64,000 nucleotides of DNA from Lachancea dasiensis (Eukaryota > Ascomycota > Saccharomycetes > Saccharomycetales > Saccharomycetaceae): contig LT598457.1 in NCBI GenBank assembly GCA_900074725.1, positions 248,001 through 312,000 on the forward strand. Reading direction: 5' to 3'. Under the pieces are notes generated by a model. The model was given only the letters and a program-made list of their open reading frames with translations, had not been told where the DNA came from and made no database searches. The position numbers were made by a program, and so were the translations under genes. This document shows, piece after piece, positions 37,101 to 49,755 of this stretch; within the stretch, counting starts at the first letter, position 1; each line of letters opens with the position of its first letter.

Positions 37101-39716
37101 ATGCTGAAGAAATTCATCGTTGTTTTGCAGTTTTCCTGGCCGATAACGACGATCTGGTACAGGATTCAGCAAGTCGCGGCCTTGGCCTGATTTATGAAAT
37201 CAGTAGTAAAGAGATGAAAGATAACATGCTAAAAGGATTGCTTAAAGCTTTTGCGGATCCCAAAGCCGAACAAGGCATGTCAACTTTGGCAATAACTGCA
37301 GACTCTCAACTTTTCGAACCCGGATCAATGAACACTGGCGATGGGTCACTGTCCACCTACAAAGACATTTTGAGCTTAGCTAGTGAAGCAGGTGATCCTT
37401 CCATGGTTTATAAATTCATGCCATTGGCTAGAAATTCAGCGTTATGGTCATCGAGGAAAGGAATGGCTTTTGGTCTTACGTCAATATTTTCACAAGCCGG
37501 CCTGGACAATATTTCAGAAAATAATGCATTAAGCACAAAAAAGCTAATCCCGTTACTCTTTAGGTATCGGTTCGACCCTTATCGCAACGTTGCAGATGCA
37601 ATGAATGGCATTTGGCATACTTTGGTAAAAAATCCGGGACAGATAATTACTCAATACCGTATTCCCATACTGGATAGCGTTCTTCAAGGTATGACTGTCA
37701 AAGACTGGAGAGTGCGAGAAGCGAGTACTGTTGCTTTGATGGATCTTCTGGAGAATACACAGGAAGGTGACTATTCTGACAGATTAGAAACAATTTGGAC
37801 TTTAGCTTTTCGAGTGATGGATGATATAAAAGAAAGCACTCGAGCTGCGGGTCTCAAATTAACAAATAAGCTCTCGAGGACTCTAATTTCTTCTGCGAGC
37901 AAAAATGGTGGCCAGAGTAAGTCTTTGCAGAACATGTTAGAGAAACTTATTCCGTTTTTCTTGGGCCCAAAGGGTCTTAACAGTGATGCTGAGGAGGTTA
38001 GAAGCTTTGCGCTTGGCACCTTGACAAAACTTGTCAAGGAATCCAGTGGCGCGCTGCAGAAATTTGCGCCATCCCTCATCTATGAATTCTTGCTTTTATT
38101 GTCACCACTAGAGCCACAAGAAATTAACTATCTGACAATGAATGCCGACAAATATAATATCGATCCCTCGGCAATTGATACTCAGAGAGTACTTGGAATT
38201 CAAAATGCGCCCATGATGAAGACCATAGAAAAATTGTTAGAAACTTGTTTAAATGAGCAGCTTCCAGATGTGATAGAGGGAGTTTTACTAGCCTCTAAAA
38301 AATCGATTGGTCTTCCTTCAAAAATAGGTTCTTCCAAGGCAATTTCCTCACTGGTAATGCTTTACCCTAACCACCTTTATCCTTTTAGTACCAAACTTCT
38401 GAAAGCATGCCTTGCGGGCTTGTATGACAGGAATTCTGCAATTGCCACATCGTATGCCGCATCATTTGGGCGTGTTTGTAAGGTCTGCAAAGTAGAGCGG
38501 GTAGCGAAATATGGGAAAAAGCTCGTTGCAAAGTTCTTCGAGTCTAACAATAGTACAGAGCAAGAGATTGTTGGTGAGGCATTCAACTATATGTACCAGT
38601 ATTCCGTGGAAATGTTTCACGGTGTTGGCGTCGAGCTACTCCCGCTTACTTTTATTGCGCAACATAACGATTGCGAGGAGGTTTCAAAGATATTCACAAA
38701 ATTATGGAACGAAGCAAACAATTCTACATCGGGCGGTGTTAATCTTTATATGGTGGAGATTATTGAATTGGCCGGCCTACATCTTACTTCACAGAATTTT
38801 AACACGAAGTTAATGTGTGCCAAAAGCATCTGTGAAATTTGTAAGTTTGCTACTCCCGAGAGATCTAAGCATATCGCGAGTGAACTTTTTGCGGCAGTTC
38901 TCGAAGCATCCAAGGGCCGTCCTTGGGAGGGCAAGGATGTTGTCATTGAAACACTGATTACATTGGCCATTAAATTTAAGCCTACTTTTTCGGGCATGCT
39001 AGAGCAACGAAACCAACTTAACGATAGGCTTGCCACCGAGCTCTCGAGGAACAACCGAGAATATGTTCAAAAAGTATTGTTGTAGTTTTTTTTCTTTTGT
39101 TTGCGCGTATCCCGAACCAATGCTTTTCGATGAGGGCCTGAGAGTAGCAGGCAACGTTGTCGCATTCTTAGATAACGATGATGACGCCAGCAGATTTGAC
39201 GACAACGACTCTCATCACAAGAAGCAAAGAGTGACTTCGAGCATTACCAAAAAGTCGCATCAGAATAATATCGTGGGGGAAGAATACAAAATCAAACTAT
39301 TAAGAGCATGCACTCAGGCATTCAAAGCTTCCCTATCTGTCCAGCGTTCAAGCGAGCTGCTAGACTTTTTGTCTAGTACAGTCTACGGCTTATTTACTTC
39401 GACAGGAATCATCAGCACTTGGAGAAGCCAGCTTGTGGTTTCAGAGATTGGTTCTGAGCTTACGAAAAGTGTGGTTGAACGGCCTTCAGCCGAGTTAACA
39501 GAGTCTCTGAGAAAATTATGGTCGAAGGCATTCGAAGAGGCTCTTAAAACCGAGACCATCGAAAATGTCAAGGTCATGGCAATAAGGTTTGGGAAAGACT
39601 TGATAAATGCAGATGTGGTGTTCAAGTTTGGGGTTGAGCATGACTTGAGAGTACTTCTGGACTCAGAAGCTACTCCAAAACTTGTCGTTGAACTCAATCA
39701 GGCAGGTATTTGTTAG
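34184..39716 (+). CDS. ECM29: Ecm29, proteasome-associated HEAT-repeat adaptor, with an apparent +1 frame change
   Basis: Scaffold that tethers the 20S core and 19S cap of the proteasome and acts in its quality control. The first frame (34184-39085, 1633 residues, MALTEIQELQLLEKADLRF) is Ecm29-like, with helical HEAT-type repeats throughout, and ends EYVQKVLL then TAG at 39083-39085. The expected C-terminal 200 or so residues continue in the +1 frame to 39716 (AYPEPMLFDEGLRVAGNVV onward), giving about 1843 residues in all against 1868 in S. cerevisiae. No intron signals fit the join. It may be a sequencing error, a recent mutation or a +1 recoding site. Convergent with UBI4 (77 bp). Confidence 0.85.
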
Positions 39717-39793
39717 AGAAGGGCAATAAATTACGGGAAATATGTATCCTATACACACATCGTGCCACATGTCGGCCGTCTTTTTAACCTTAC

Positions 39794-41292
<1,499 letters not shown>

Positions 41293-42087
41293 TTAGGTAA
41301 TTACACGGTTGGAGCTTCTTCGCGTGACCCCGTTTCTCCTGTAGGCGACGGTTTCATCGTCCCACTTACACATGTCGTAGCTGGAGGTGGCCGGATTTTC
41401 CTTGTATAGCGAATCCTCCTCGCGAAGCGGCCCCAGGACAGCTTTTGACGGGTTTATCGATTCAATTGCATTTTTGAGAGGGCTTGAGACCGGCGGTTGA
41501 TTTAAATCGAGGCTGCGCGTCCGACCACCACCACCCGCTCTTGGCACTACTCCTGCGCTTCCGCTGTTCCCGGGTGATACCCGTAGGTGACTGTTGTCTG
41601 TGGACTTCCTTCCCGGAGTCGATATGCTCGACCGAAAAAGTGTCACATCACTGCGATGCTGCTTCAACAGCTCGTCATCACGCAAGAGCTCTGACAGAGA
41701 GCTTGCCAAATTTCGAATCTGTGCAGCCATTGTTTCCCTACCCCGACTGTTCACGCTGAATTCCCGCAGCGTGTCTATCAGATATGAGTACGATCGTACC
41801 CAAGCAACAAAGTCATTGGATCCGTTATTGAGCAGATATGAAACTAGCGTCAGTGTCTTGAGAATGTGCACTGCGTTGGTGTGTGAACTTTTACGGTAGT
41901 TCCCGCTTAGTCGTTTTTTGATAACTTGAGTGATTTCTCGCAGCGTTCTAGGACTGAAAGTTAACACCGAAAGCTCATTCATCAAGGAGCCTGTGGCTCC
42001 GCTGTTTTCATCATCGTTTGTCGCATCCTTGATCTTAATTTCAGTAGGTGTTTGACCTAGGTTCTTCACAGTCTTGAGTAATGACAT
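41293..42087 (-). CDS. ENT4: ENTH-domain protein Ent4
   Basis: Epsin-like protein that binds phosphoinositides at endosomal membranes. The ATG at 42087 (MSLLKTVKNLGQTPTEIKIK) is chosen by family resemblance and gives 264 residues against 247 in S. cerevisiae; the frame is open to 42402. The ENTH domain covers residues 1-140 (KDATNDDENSGATGSLMNEL, TLTLVSYLLNNGSNDF). The motif LFRSSISTPGRKSTDNSHL is almost identical to S. cerevisiae. The clathrin-adaptor NPF near the S. cerevisiae C-terminus is not seen here. Confidence 0.93.
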   Translation of the reverse strand: MSLLKTVKNLGQTPTEIKIKDATNDDENSGATGSLMNELSVLTFSPRTLREITQVIKKRLSGNYRKSSHTNAVHILKTLTLVSYLLNNGSNDFVAWVRSYSYLIDTLREFSVNSRGRETMAAQIRNLASSLSELLRDDELLKQHRSDVTLFRSSISTPGRKSTDNSHLRVSPGNSGSAGVVPRAGGGGRTRSLDLNQPPVSSPLKNAIESINPSKAVLGPLREEDSLYKENPATSSYDMCKWDDETVAYRRNGVTRRSSNRVIT

Positions 42088-43155
42088 CTTTAAGACAAGG
42101 AGCCTCAGCTGCGTACGAAAAATACCAGGTCCACCTTTTCCTTCTGGCACATAGAGTGCTTTATAACCTTGAATTGGTAGTTTTAATGAGAGATGTCCAT
42201 ATGCCATATCTTGAGCTGAGCGTGAATAGTGACGATGAGCTCTTTGAGACTTTAAGTAATCATAAAGATGTAGTGCCCAACCTTTGAGTGCTGTGTGCTT
42301 ATACATTTTGTTAGTATGGATGCTTACGACAGGAAGGCTGACTATCCTAGGATTCGGGAAAGATAGCTTTGGGTTCCACTCGAAAGATTGTAACTGCCAC
42401 ACAGAGGCCGTTCAATCAACTACACAAAAGATTCCACGATTAAGTCTGGTAAGGGGGCTCGAAACAAGTTTAAAGGAGCACCTAGCGGCAAAACAGCTGA
42501 TCTGTAGCTCAAGTGCAAGAACCCGAGCCTTCGCCTGTTGAAGAAGTAGCAAAAACCCGTCAGTTCGATTCATCCGCTATCCGGTGAAAATGCCCCTAAG
42601 GAGTGACGATGACTTTTGCGCAGCGTGGGGACTTTTGATACTTATAAGTATATTAGCCGGAACCAATCAGCGTCACTAGTAGATAACCTGTTGGGTTCAC
42701 TGTAAGAACTATCAACTATTGAAACGAGTCTGTGTCGGCAGTAGATAACTTGCTGAAAGGTTCGCTCATCGAATTGACAGACATCGTGTGTAATGTGTCT
42801 GGAGCTTGTAAGACGACTTCTGTTTGTCCCTCCGTGATTATTTGGGGACATATAGCCCATATACATGCAGGAATAGTCTGGGTGCAGTTAGGGCTAATAT
42901 TTCAACAACTGGCATTCAACAACTGGCCAACAAATAAATTTTTAGATTGAAATGGCTAGCCAGGGCATTGCTGTGTAATCGCTGCTCCTCTTAATCCCAT
43001 TGGTTCATCATTCGCCTTGTCCATACTTGTTTTACTGACGTCGACAATATCACTTCGTACTATACTGACACTTGGTTAATGGTTACTAAAGCAAAAGGAC
43101 CAGCATGCGGAGCTTCGAACTGACCTTCCTATCTAGCTCAATGACATGCAATCAA
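42088..43155. other. Intergenic 1.07 kb: ENT4 upstream and PRP19 3' flank
   Basis: No gene recognised. The frames 42284-42541 and 42732-42950 have no family resemblance. A loose direct repeat (AGTAGATAAC near 42679 and 42740) and a short ATTCAACAACTGGC duplication (about 42900-42925) are present. Confidence 0.4.
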
Positions 43156-44752
43156 CTACGTAATTTTTAAATCAAATACTTGAGTGTTTGTCAACACTTT
43201 TATGATTGCCGAATTGGCATCCCATAAGTAAGATAGGTCCCGTACGCCTTCCAATGAATCAACTAGGACACATTTTTGATCCCACTTCTTAGCCGGTTTA
43301 TTGAGCTCGTAGAATAATATCGAGCATGACTCACTCTGCATTTCATCTTCAACAACTAAAAACAATTCCTTCATGCTTGGATCCAACTCCCAAGCAACTA
43401 ATCTCTGGTCATTAAATGTAACTGGCTCCATGGCGAGAGTGTTTGTACTTTTTCTCAAATCAAAAATTTTGAGCTTCTTAGAAGTTTGAACCACCAGCCA
43501 GTAGCCATTAGATGCGAATTCTGCGGATTTTATGGGCCCCTCATTGTTTATATCATGTTCAAATTCTATGGCTGTTCTTTTCAGATCCGTAAAATCGTGC
43601 ACAATTAACCTGGAAGTATTTCCTTTCAGCAGTAGGAGGCCATCCTTATGCATGTGTGCAAAATCAGTGGGAAACATTTCTAGCTTTAAATCTAAGACAC
43701 GGTTTTGTACAACATCGGCTAATGAGACGACACCACTGGAACTTACAACAACATAAGCATCCGCGTTCAGCACTTCATTGTATGATACTAATACAATTGC
43801 ATCCTGATCACTACCCTTCATGGAGGGGAAGGGTTCTTGTTGATCGGTCAGACTGAAAATGCCGTGGGCACCTAGTTGTGTCCCGAAAGCTACTCGATTT
43901 GTATCCAGCGGTGCAGCAAAATTGAGAGAGTCACCGGCCCTCAAAACAGGTTTTAAATCACCCACATCACAGTTTTTAACTGACAGTATATTGCATGCAC
44001 CTGTTGGGTCGTGATAGACCACCAATTTTCCATTGGCAATATTGCCGTTGATAAAGGCAGAGTCCAAAGAGCCATTATAGGTAGCTTCGGTAATTAACTC
44101 AACGTTTCCTTCTACTCTAGAACACGGCAATGGCCTAAATTTATTTTTGCGACTTTCTTTCGCAAACTCTCCTGAATTATTAATACGGTTTCGCAGAATT
44201 TCTGAGATACGCTCATCCGATAATTCCCCATCACTAATATCAAGCTTTTCAGGCTGAGCCGGCGCCAAGTTTTGGGTCAAGACACTCAATTCTTTCTTTA
44301 AACTTTCACACTCTAACGTAGCCCTTGTGGCAACATTCATTGCAGCTTCGCGTTGATACATAGAGGTCGAGAGCTCTACTTTGAGGGCTTCTAGCTGCTG
44401 CCTCAGCTGAAAATTTTCGAGCATAACTGCATCCCACTCATCTTGCAGAGATGATAATAGATTTGGAATGCTGTAGTTCGACTTTAGGGTGGAGGAGTTA
44501 ACAGCATTTGACATTGCATACTGTTCGGGAGTATGTCCTATTTCGACAAGTTGCCCAATCTCTAAAGGATCTTTTGTGATTGGGTCTACACCATGTTGCT
44601 GGATGTAACTTTCTATCAGAGACTTTTCAAAGACACACTTCGAATTTGGTGAGAAAACGGCGGCTTTCAAAGGTCGACCGCTTACTTAAATGATGGTTAG
44701 TATGATTAAAGCTGAAAAAATAATGAACAGGGGACGTACTGGCACAAAACAT
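43156..44752 (-). CDS. PRP19: Prp19, U-box ubiquitin ligase of the spliceosome, two exons
   Basis: Core of the NineTeen complex that activates the spliceosome. Exon 1 is 44752-44740 (13 nt, MFCA plus one base) and exon 2 is 44684-43156. Joined, the start reads MFCAISGRPLKAAVFSPNS, matching S. cerevisiae MLCAISGKVPRRPVLSPKS; without exon 1 there is no ATG before the U-box. The product is 513 residues (503 in S. cerevisiae). Domains: U-box in residues 1-60, tetramerisation coiled coil around 75-145 (NYSIPNLLSSLQDEWDAVML is conserved), then a WD40 propeller to the end. In S. cerevisiae it neighbours ENT4 and GRC3. Confidence 0.95.
44685..44739 (-). other. PRP19 intron, 55 nt
   Basis: Donor GTACGT (44739-44734), branch point TACTAAC (44702-44696), acceptor AG (44686-44685) twelve nucleotides past the branch A. 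The S. cerevisiae PRP19 gene has no intron. The length is close to the smallest yeast introns. Confidence 0.88.
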
Positions 44753-45306
44753 GACTCTATCTCACTTTGTTTTTGTATACAACATCCGTGTTCAGAAGCC
44801 CTTCTTCTTATTTGAATCTCGAGTCTATATATTCGTATCAAACTACGCGCCTATTGCAAACATTACATATATGCGGTAGATTTGATAGACCCTACTACCA
44901 TCGATGCCAATATAAATAAAAGGGAAAGTTTAAGTATTGACAAGCAAAGGAATACCACTTTTTCTACTAGCTCTTGCTTATGATTTGGGATTAGCCTGGT
45001 CAGCTCTCAACTTCCAGTTCTTGTTTGGGCGGCTAATTTAAATGTAATTAGTCCTACTGCGTACCCTCGAAAACCAGAAGTATTAAAGAGACAGCTCTTC
45101 GATAACCATGCAAAAAAGACGAATTTATAGACGAACGATCGCAAATCATAAGATACATAATCATTTTCACTGTCCACGACCATAGACCATATGGCTAAAG
45201 ATGGGTCAATGAAGCTTTTTTATTTGCCTTCAATGTGTTGGAAGCTCACATCAGCCACAGCCAAAGAACACCATGTTCGCGACCGTTCCAAATTCAATAG
45301 AGCAGG
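44753..45306. other. Intergenic: PRP19 promoter and OCA5 3' flank
   Basis: 554 bp, AT-rich, with no gene or RNA recognised. Confidence 0.45.
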
Positions 45307-46995
45307 CTAAACATTTGCAGTATCTTCCAATTCTTTCCAAATCCATTTCCTCCATATGTCCCCTGCCTTGCTGTACAGTTCATCAAACGAATTAGAAGTT
45401 TTATCGTCATCACCGACCTCTATCAGCATGTGATTGGCCAAAGAAGAGGAAGTTGGCCTCCTCGAAAGTTCATCTGTCTCAGTCTCGCTAGAGCTAATCG
45501 ATCGAGATTCCATTTCATTTTCGTAAAGGTTTCGATAGTTGTGGTCATCCGATCGGGATAGTGAAGGCACGTTATTGAAAAACTCTGAAATTTCGGCTTC
45601 TTCAAACTCTAGTAGCTTGAATTCATGCTGTTGTAAAATAGCCATGTAGATAAAGACAAGTTGCACATGTGCATCCAGTAATGAGAAGGGGATATCAACT
45701 CCCTTCTTGGTGACGGAGCCGACTTCTTCTCCATTTTTTTGAAAGTCGATTTCTAATTCATCGTCGGATAAGCCGTATTTGTTTCGCTTCACAAGCTCTG
45801 TTAGTACCTGAATGTCACATCTCAGCTCCTGAGACCCCAGCTTCAGTGTTTCAAGGTCGGGAAACCAAAAAGCATCGTGTCCGTATTTACAAATCTTTTG
45901 AAAAAACTCAGTGTCCATGTGAGAAGAGCTTCTGCTTGAATAGAGATGGTCGAAAATTTTATTGTTGTAATTGAGGTAGAAGTTCAAAGATCTCGGATGT
46001 GGTCTCCAGCCCAACAGCACGTCCCATATTCGACCTCTATCTTGTTTATGAAGTACACGGGCCCCCGAACATTTGAACCACCAATACATCCAATTTGTCT
46101 TTTTTGAGGGCCGCAATGTTTCTTCGTCACTTACAGGTTGATAAAGCTCGGGTAAGATGACAGAAAATACTTTGAAGAACATTTGGCACTGAAACGCAAT
46201 ATCCCCCCCGGAAAGAACTGGATAATACTGTATAACGGACCTTCCCTCGGATTCTGTTTTGGCTAGCTTTTCCGCCTTTGGGATGTCGGGTGAATGCAAT
46301 ATGACGAGAAGCAGCCTTTCATATATCTCTCCGAAGGTGAATTGCGCATTTTTCGGAAGATTCGACTTAATATCCTGGGGTAGATAATACTCCTCAAACA
46401 ATTTTACCGGGGGTCCATGTCTTTTCCCTGGTAAGACGCTGTCGTCACCATCGATAGGGACCCATTCGGCTAGACCAAGCGCAATCCACGAAAGCCCACT
46501 TTCGTACTTGAAAAATTGCCCCCACTTTCGCAGAAACTTGAAGATGCAGTCCTTGAGAAGTGTGATGATTCTATGTTCCTGGGAAGTGATGTGTGAAGGT
46601 GGCTCATGGGAGGTTTGCACTCCGTTGGGCAGGTTCCCACCTGAGCTTCTTCGATGAAAATATTTACTTAAATCATGCAGAATGAGTTGCTCAACCTCTT
46701 CGTTCGTCTTTGTTTCCGGATGATAGCGCCACTTTTGATTCTGCGAATCCCAAACTAATGTATTTGACATCATATTGGGGGAGATTACCATTGGGTGGTA
46801 TTTTAACAATATCGGCCACACATTTTTTCGTAGTTGAGGCGGTATACCTGTTGTTCGGGCTATAAGTGCTAGCGAATCGTGATCCCCAGCATTGATGAGG
46901 TCTACCACTTTGGATATTAATTCACGCTGCCACGCTTTCCGCTTCTGATTGCGCCAGTGGATGTGTGAATGCACAAGTTTTTTGCGGTCAGTCAT
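45307..46995 (-). CDS. OCA5: Oca5, TBC-domain protein
   Basis: Predicted cytosolic protein with a Rab-GAP-like TBC fold; its role is poorly known. The ATG at 46995 (MTDRKKLVHSHIHWRNQ) gives 562 residues against 679 in S. cerevisiae, where extra low-complexity insertions occur. Strong matches are NDHDSLAFLART-like GDHDSLALIARTTG, PPQLRKNVWPILLKYHPM, FKYESGLSWIALGLAEW, CSGARVLHKQDRGRIWDVLLGWRP, and the ending AGDIWRKWIWKELE. In S. cerevisiae it is between ECM29 and WSC4. Confidence 0.94.
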   Translation of the reverse strand: MTDRKKLVHSHIHWRNQKRKAWQRELISKVVDLINAGDHDSLALIARTTGIPPQLRKNVWPILLKYHPMVISPNMMSNTLVWDSQNQKWRYHPETKTNEEVEQLILHDLSKYFHRRSSGGNLPNGVQTSHEPPSHITSQEHRIITLLKDCIFKFLRKWGQFFKYESGLSWIALGLAEWVPIDGDDSVLPGKRHGPPVKLFEEYYLPQDIKSNLPKNAQFTFGEIYERLLLVILHSPDIPKAEKLAKTESEGRSVIQYYPVLSGGDIAFQCQMFFKVFSVILPELYQPVSDEETLRPSKKTNWMYWWFKCSGARVLHKQDRGRIWDVLLGWRPHPRSLNFYLNYNNKIFDHLYSSRSSSHMDTEFFQKICKYGHDAFWFPDLETLKLGSQELRCDIQVLTELVKRNKYGLSDDELEIDFQKNGEEVGSVTKKGVDIPFSLLDAHVQLVFIYMAILQQHEFKLLEFEEAEISEFFNNVPSLSRSDDHNYRNLYENEMESRSISSSETETDELSRRPTSSSLANHMLIEVGDDDKTSNSFDELYSKAGDIWRKWIWKELEDTANV

Positions 46996-48072
46996 GAAAA
47001 TGCAGCAAGCGGTAGCCAAAAAGCGCTGTTGGAATTGCTGATGCTGGCGTTATCCAAGTTCGATCACTCGGACCAACTATTGGCTTTCTTCACTACATGC
47101 CACATTTTCCCCGAGTTCATCTGCTTTGCATATTACGTCACGTGTTAACTAAAGGCTACAATACTTGCTTGCACAGAGTATCAAAGAATAAAATAAGGGC
47201 CCAGGTAGAGCCAGATCCTCTTGTGGTGTCTACCAAGACTCTTATCTATCCCACTATAAACTATCAGTGGGGAATTTGCGTGGAGAAATGCAAGACTAGC
47301 AAAATATTGCGACTTTAACAACTTATGAGCGGTTACTGCTACTTTGGTACCGCGGAATAATGATTTTGGACCGCACTTTCTGAACATACAGATCGTGGCT
47401 CAACACGACAGCTTTGTGAGACGAGAACTTCAACAGTTGGTTTAGGCACATCACTAATTACGCGATTTACAGTGACGCAGCACATCACTTCCTAGATCTA
47501 GCCAAGGGTCAAGGTCGCTAGCAGCGTCTCCTGAACAATTATATCTCACAACTCATTTTTGGCGCAGCAGACAAATAGGCTCAACATTGAAAATGTGCGT
47601 ACAAGCTTTCCTAATATTATTTTGTATTTCTTTACTTGATGGACTACTGAACTGTAACACAAGTGAGAAGACAGTGCTTATTAACTTAGTCAGTTTCGTG
47701 TCACCCAGCAATGTTCTTATGCCTGAAAGGGGCGCAAACGTACAAAATTTATTCTTTTTTCTCCTTGCCCCCAACGTCGGGAGTAGGATGAGGCTTACTA
47801 CCCAACCCATCAGCTCCACATTTCGCTCATATAGAAAGGCTCCCCAGGCAATGGCCCTCAATGTCTTTGCCAGATTCGTTTTCCAAAATTGCGTGCTTGA
47901 CAAAGTCCGAAGATGTATTGATGCTTCTGCAGATTTGAAAATCCCGTGATAATAAAAATAGTTAATATTTCGTTTATGAGCACGGACCACTACAGTCAAG
48001 GAACTTTTTAATCTCAGTGTCTCAACAGGCTAAAGGATTGTTAGAAACCTCATAAAGTCAGCCCTAGTTCAT
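46996..48072. other. Divergent promoter region of OCA5 and WSC4
   Basis: About 1.08 kb with no gene recognised. Overlapping frames at 47553-47999 and 47587-47949 resemble nothing known. I see no clear regulatory motif cluster. Confidence 0.4.
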
Positions 48073-49755
48073 ATGATCAGTTGGCATTCCGCTGTTTTTA
48101 ACTGGATTTTTGTTACAGTTCTATGGACTCACTTAACGACAGTTGCGGAAGGAGCACAAACCTCCTGCTCCTCTCAGAATACCGGAACGACATCGGCAAA
48201 ATGGACGCAGTTTCAGAGCAACGGCTGGTGCTCTGGTGCCTGCAAAGGATATTCTTACGCTATCTTGCAAGATCACAACTGCTGGTGTTCTAATAGTGGG
48301 CCCTCTTCCCAGACTGCTTTGGGCGACTGTGATTCGGTGTGTCCGGGCTATGGATACGAGCAGTGCGGAAACCTAGACGAAGGTTTATTTGGGTACATCT
48401 ATTTGGGAACTTCTAGTGAAAGTGCAAGCTCTGCGAGCTCTAGCGGGCCTGACAGCTCAAGCTCTTCTTCCAGTCTACCATCAAGTTTGTCAAGTTCAAC
48501 ATCTCCCTCATCATCAAATAGCGCAAGCTCTTCCTCGGTAGCTGCTAGTACCCAGAGCATTTCATCTGAGAGTCCTAGCTCTTCTCTTACAAGCTCAAGG
48601 GTAGCATCAAGCTCCAGGGGTAGCTCCTCTGTTTCGAGCTCTTTGCTTACTCGCTCTTCATCGCCAAGCTTAACATCCTCAAGCTCCTCGTCGTCAAGTG
48701 CTACTGCTTCCAGTCTTTCGTCGTCAAGCCATATTCCATCGAGTCATTCATCGTCCGGTGACTACTCATCAGACCACTCCTCGAAAAGTTTATCATCGTC
48801 ACACTCTCCTACCACAACTGCTTCGAGCTCTTCCTCTAAATCTAGTTCTTCAAGCAGCCCTTCTTCAAGCAGCCCTTCTTCAACCAGCCCTTCTTCAATC
48901 AGCCCTTCTTCAACCAGCCCTTCTTCAAGCAGCCCTTCTTCAACCAGCCCTTCTTCAACCAGCCCTTCTTCAACCAGCCCTTCTTCAACCAGCCCTTCTT
49001 CAACCAGCCCTTCTTCAAGCTTATCTCACTCCTCTTCTACTCTTTCAACTTTAATGTCAACCTCTTTCTCCTCTGCATCTTCGACGCCTTATACGCCATC
49101 GACAAAATTAGTGACGACGATTTATTACTCGGCGCAAACAGTCAGTGCTTCAACAACCAATGGGGGAGGCGCAAGCAACTACGTTTACACAACTCGCGTT
49201 ATCACGACCGTTTATTCTAGTCCCACTGACGGAGTATCCCCAGCCTCAAATGCTAACACCCTTAGCGGCCATAACTCTAATTCTAATTCCAAAGGCTTCT
49301 GGGGATCTCCCGGCAAGGTGGCTGGCACTTTTGTTGCCGTTGGAGTTGTGGTTCTTCTGCTTGTCCTCCTGGCACTATTATTGTGGTACAGGCGCAAGAA
49401 TCAAAGAGACGAAGATTTTGAAAAAAGATATAATGACGTGGTGGCTCCCGTGGGTAGTAACAACAGTGTCGGCCCCGCATCAACAGCGTCGCCGAACGGT
49501 TTTATTTACGCCGATGAGAAAGGAATACAGGGTCCTCCACCGTCGTCGGAAAACAACGACAACCGCAAATCCCAAGCAACTACCATGGAGGATACCGAAA
49601 GTGTTCCCGTGGGAGAAGATAGTCCTGTAGTTGTTGACCAACGACTGGATCCTAGACAAATGTTTTTGATGCAATGGGAAAACGGGGGAAGTAAAATGTC
49701 ACTGGCTGACGATGTGGACTACTCGAGAAAGGTCTTACGGGTAAGAAATGAGTGA
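48073..49755 (+). CDS. WSC4: Cell-wall stress sensor, WSC family
   Basis: Plasma-membrane mechanosensor upstream of the cell-integrity pathway. The 560 residues compare with 605 in S. cerevisiae Wsc4. Layout: signal peptide (about 1-28), cysteine-rich WSC domain (about 32-112, eight cysteines, CWCSNSG, YGYEQCGN), a long Ser/Thr-rich extracellular rod, a membrane helix (about 418-440, VAGTFVAVGVVVLLLVLLAL), a basic stop YRRKNQR and a cytosolic tail ending DYSRKVLRVRN, as in the family. A 15-bp minisatellite lies in the rod. It is called WSC4 from its place beside RIM101 and OCA5. Confidence 0.9.
   Translation: MISWHSAVFNWIFVTVLWTHLTTVAEGAQTSCSSQNTGTTSAKWTQFQSNGWCSGACKGYSYAILQDHNCWCSNSGPSSQTALGDCDSVCPGYGYEQCGNLDEGLFGYIYLGTSSESASSASSSGPDSSSSSSSLPSSLSSSTSPSSSNSASSSSVAASTQSISSESPSSSLTSSRVASSSRGSSSVSSSLLTRSSSPSLTSSSSSSSSATASSLSSSSHIPSSHSSSGDYSSDHSSKSLSSSHSPTTTASSSSSKSSSSSSPSSSSPSSTSPSSISPSSTSPSSSSPSSTSPSSTSPSSTSPSSTSPSSTSPSSSLSHSSSTLSTLMSTSFSSASSTPYTPSTKLVTTIYYSAQTVSASTTNGGGASNYVYTTRVITTVYSSPTDGVSPASNANTLSGHNSNSNSKGFWGSPGKVAGTFVAVGVVVLLLVLLALLLWYRRKNQRDEDFEKRYNDVVAPVGSNNSVGPASTASPNGFIYADEKGIQGPPPSSENNDNRKSQATTMEDTESVPVGEDSPVVVDQRLDPRQMFLMQWENGGSKMSLADDVDYSRKVLRVRNE
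48856..49020 (+). repeat. 15-bp minisatellite in WSC4, about 11 units
   Basis: In-frame tandem units of the AGCCCTTCTTCAACC type, coding five-residue PSSTS-like repeats in the Ser-rich stalk. The near identity of neighbouring units points to recent expansion or length variation. Confidence 0.95.

Noticed and set aside
39086-39093. T8 tract as a slippery site for the ECM29 frame change
   Set aside because: The tract lies after the stop codon TAG (39083-39085), so slippage there could not bypass it.
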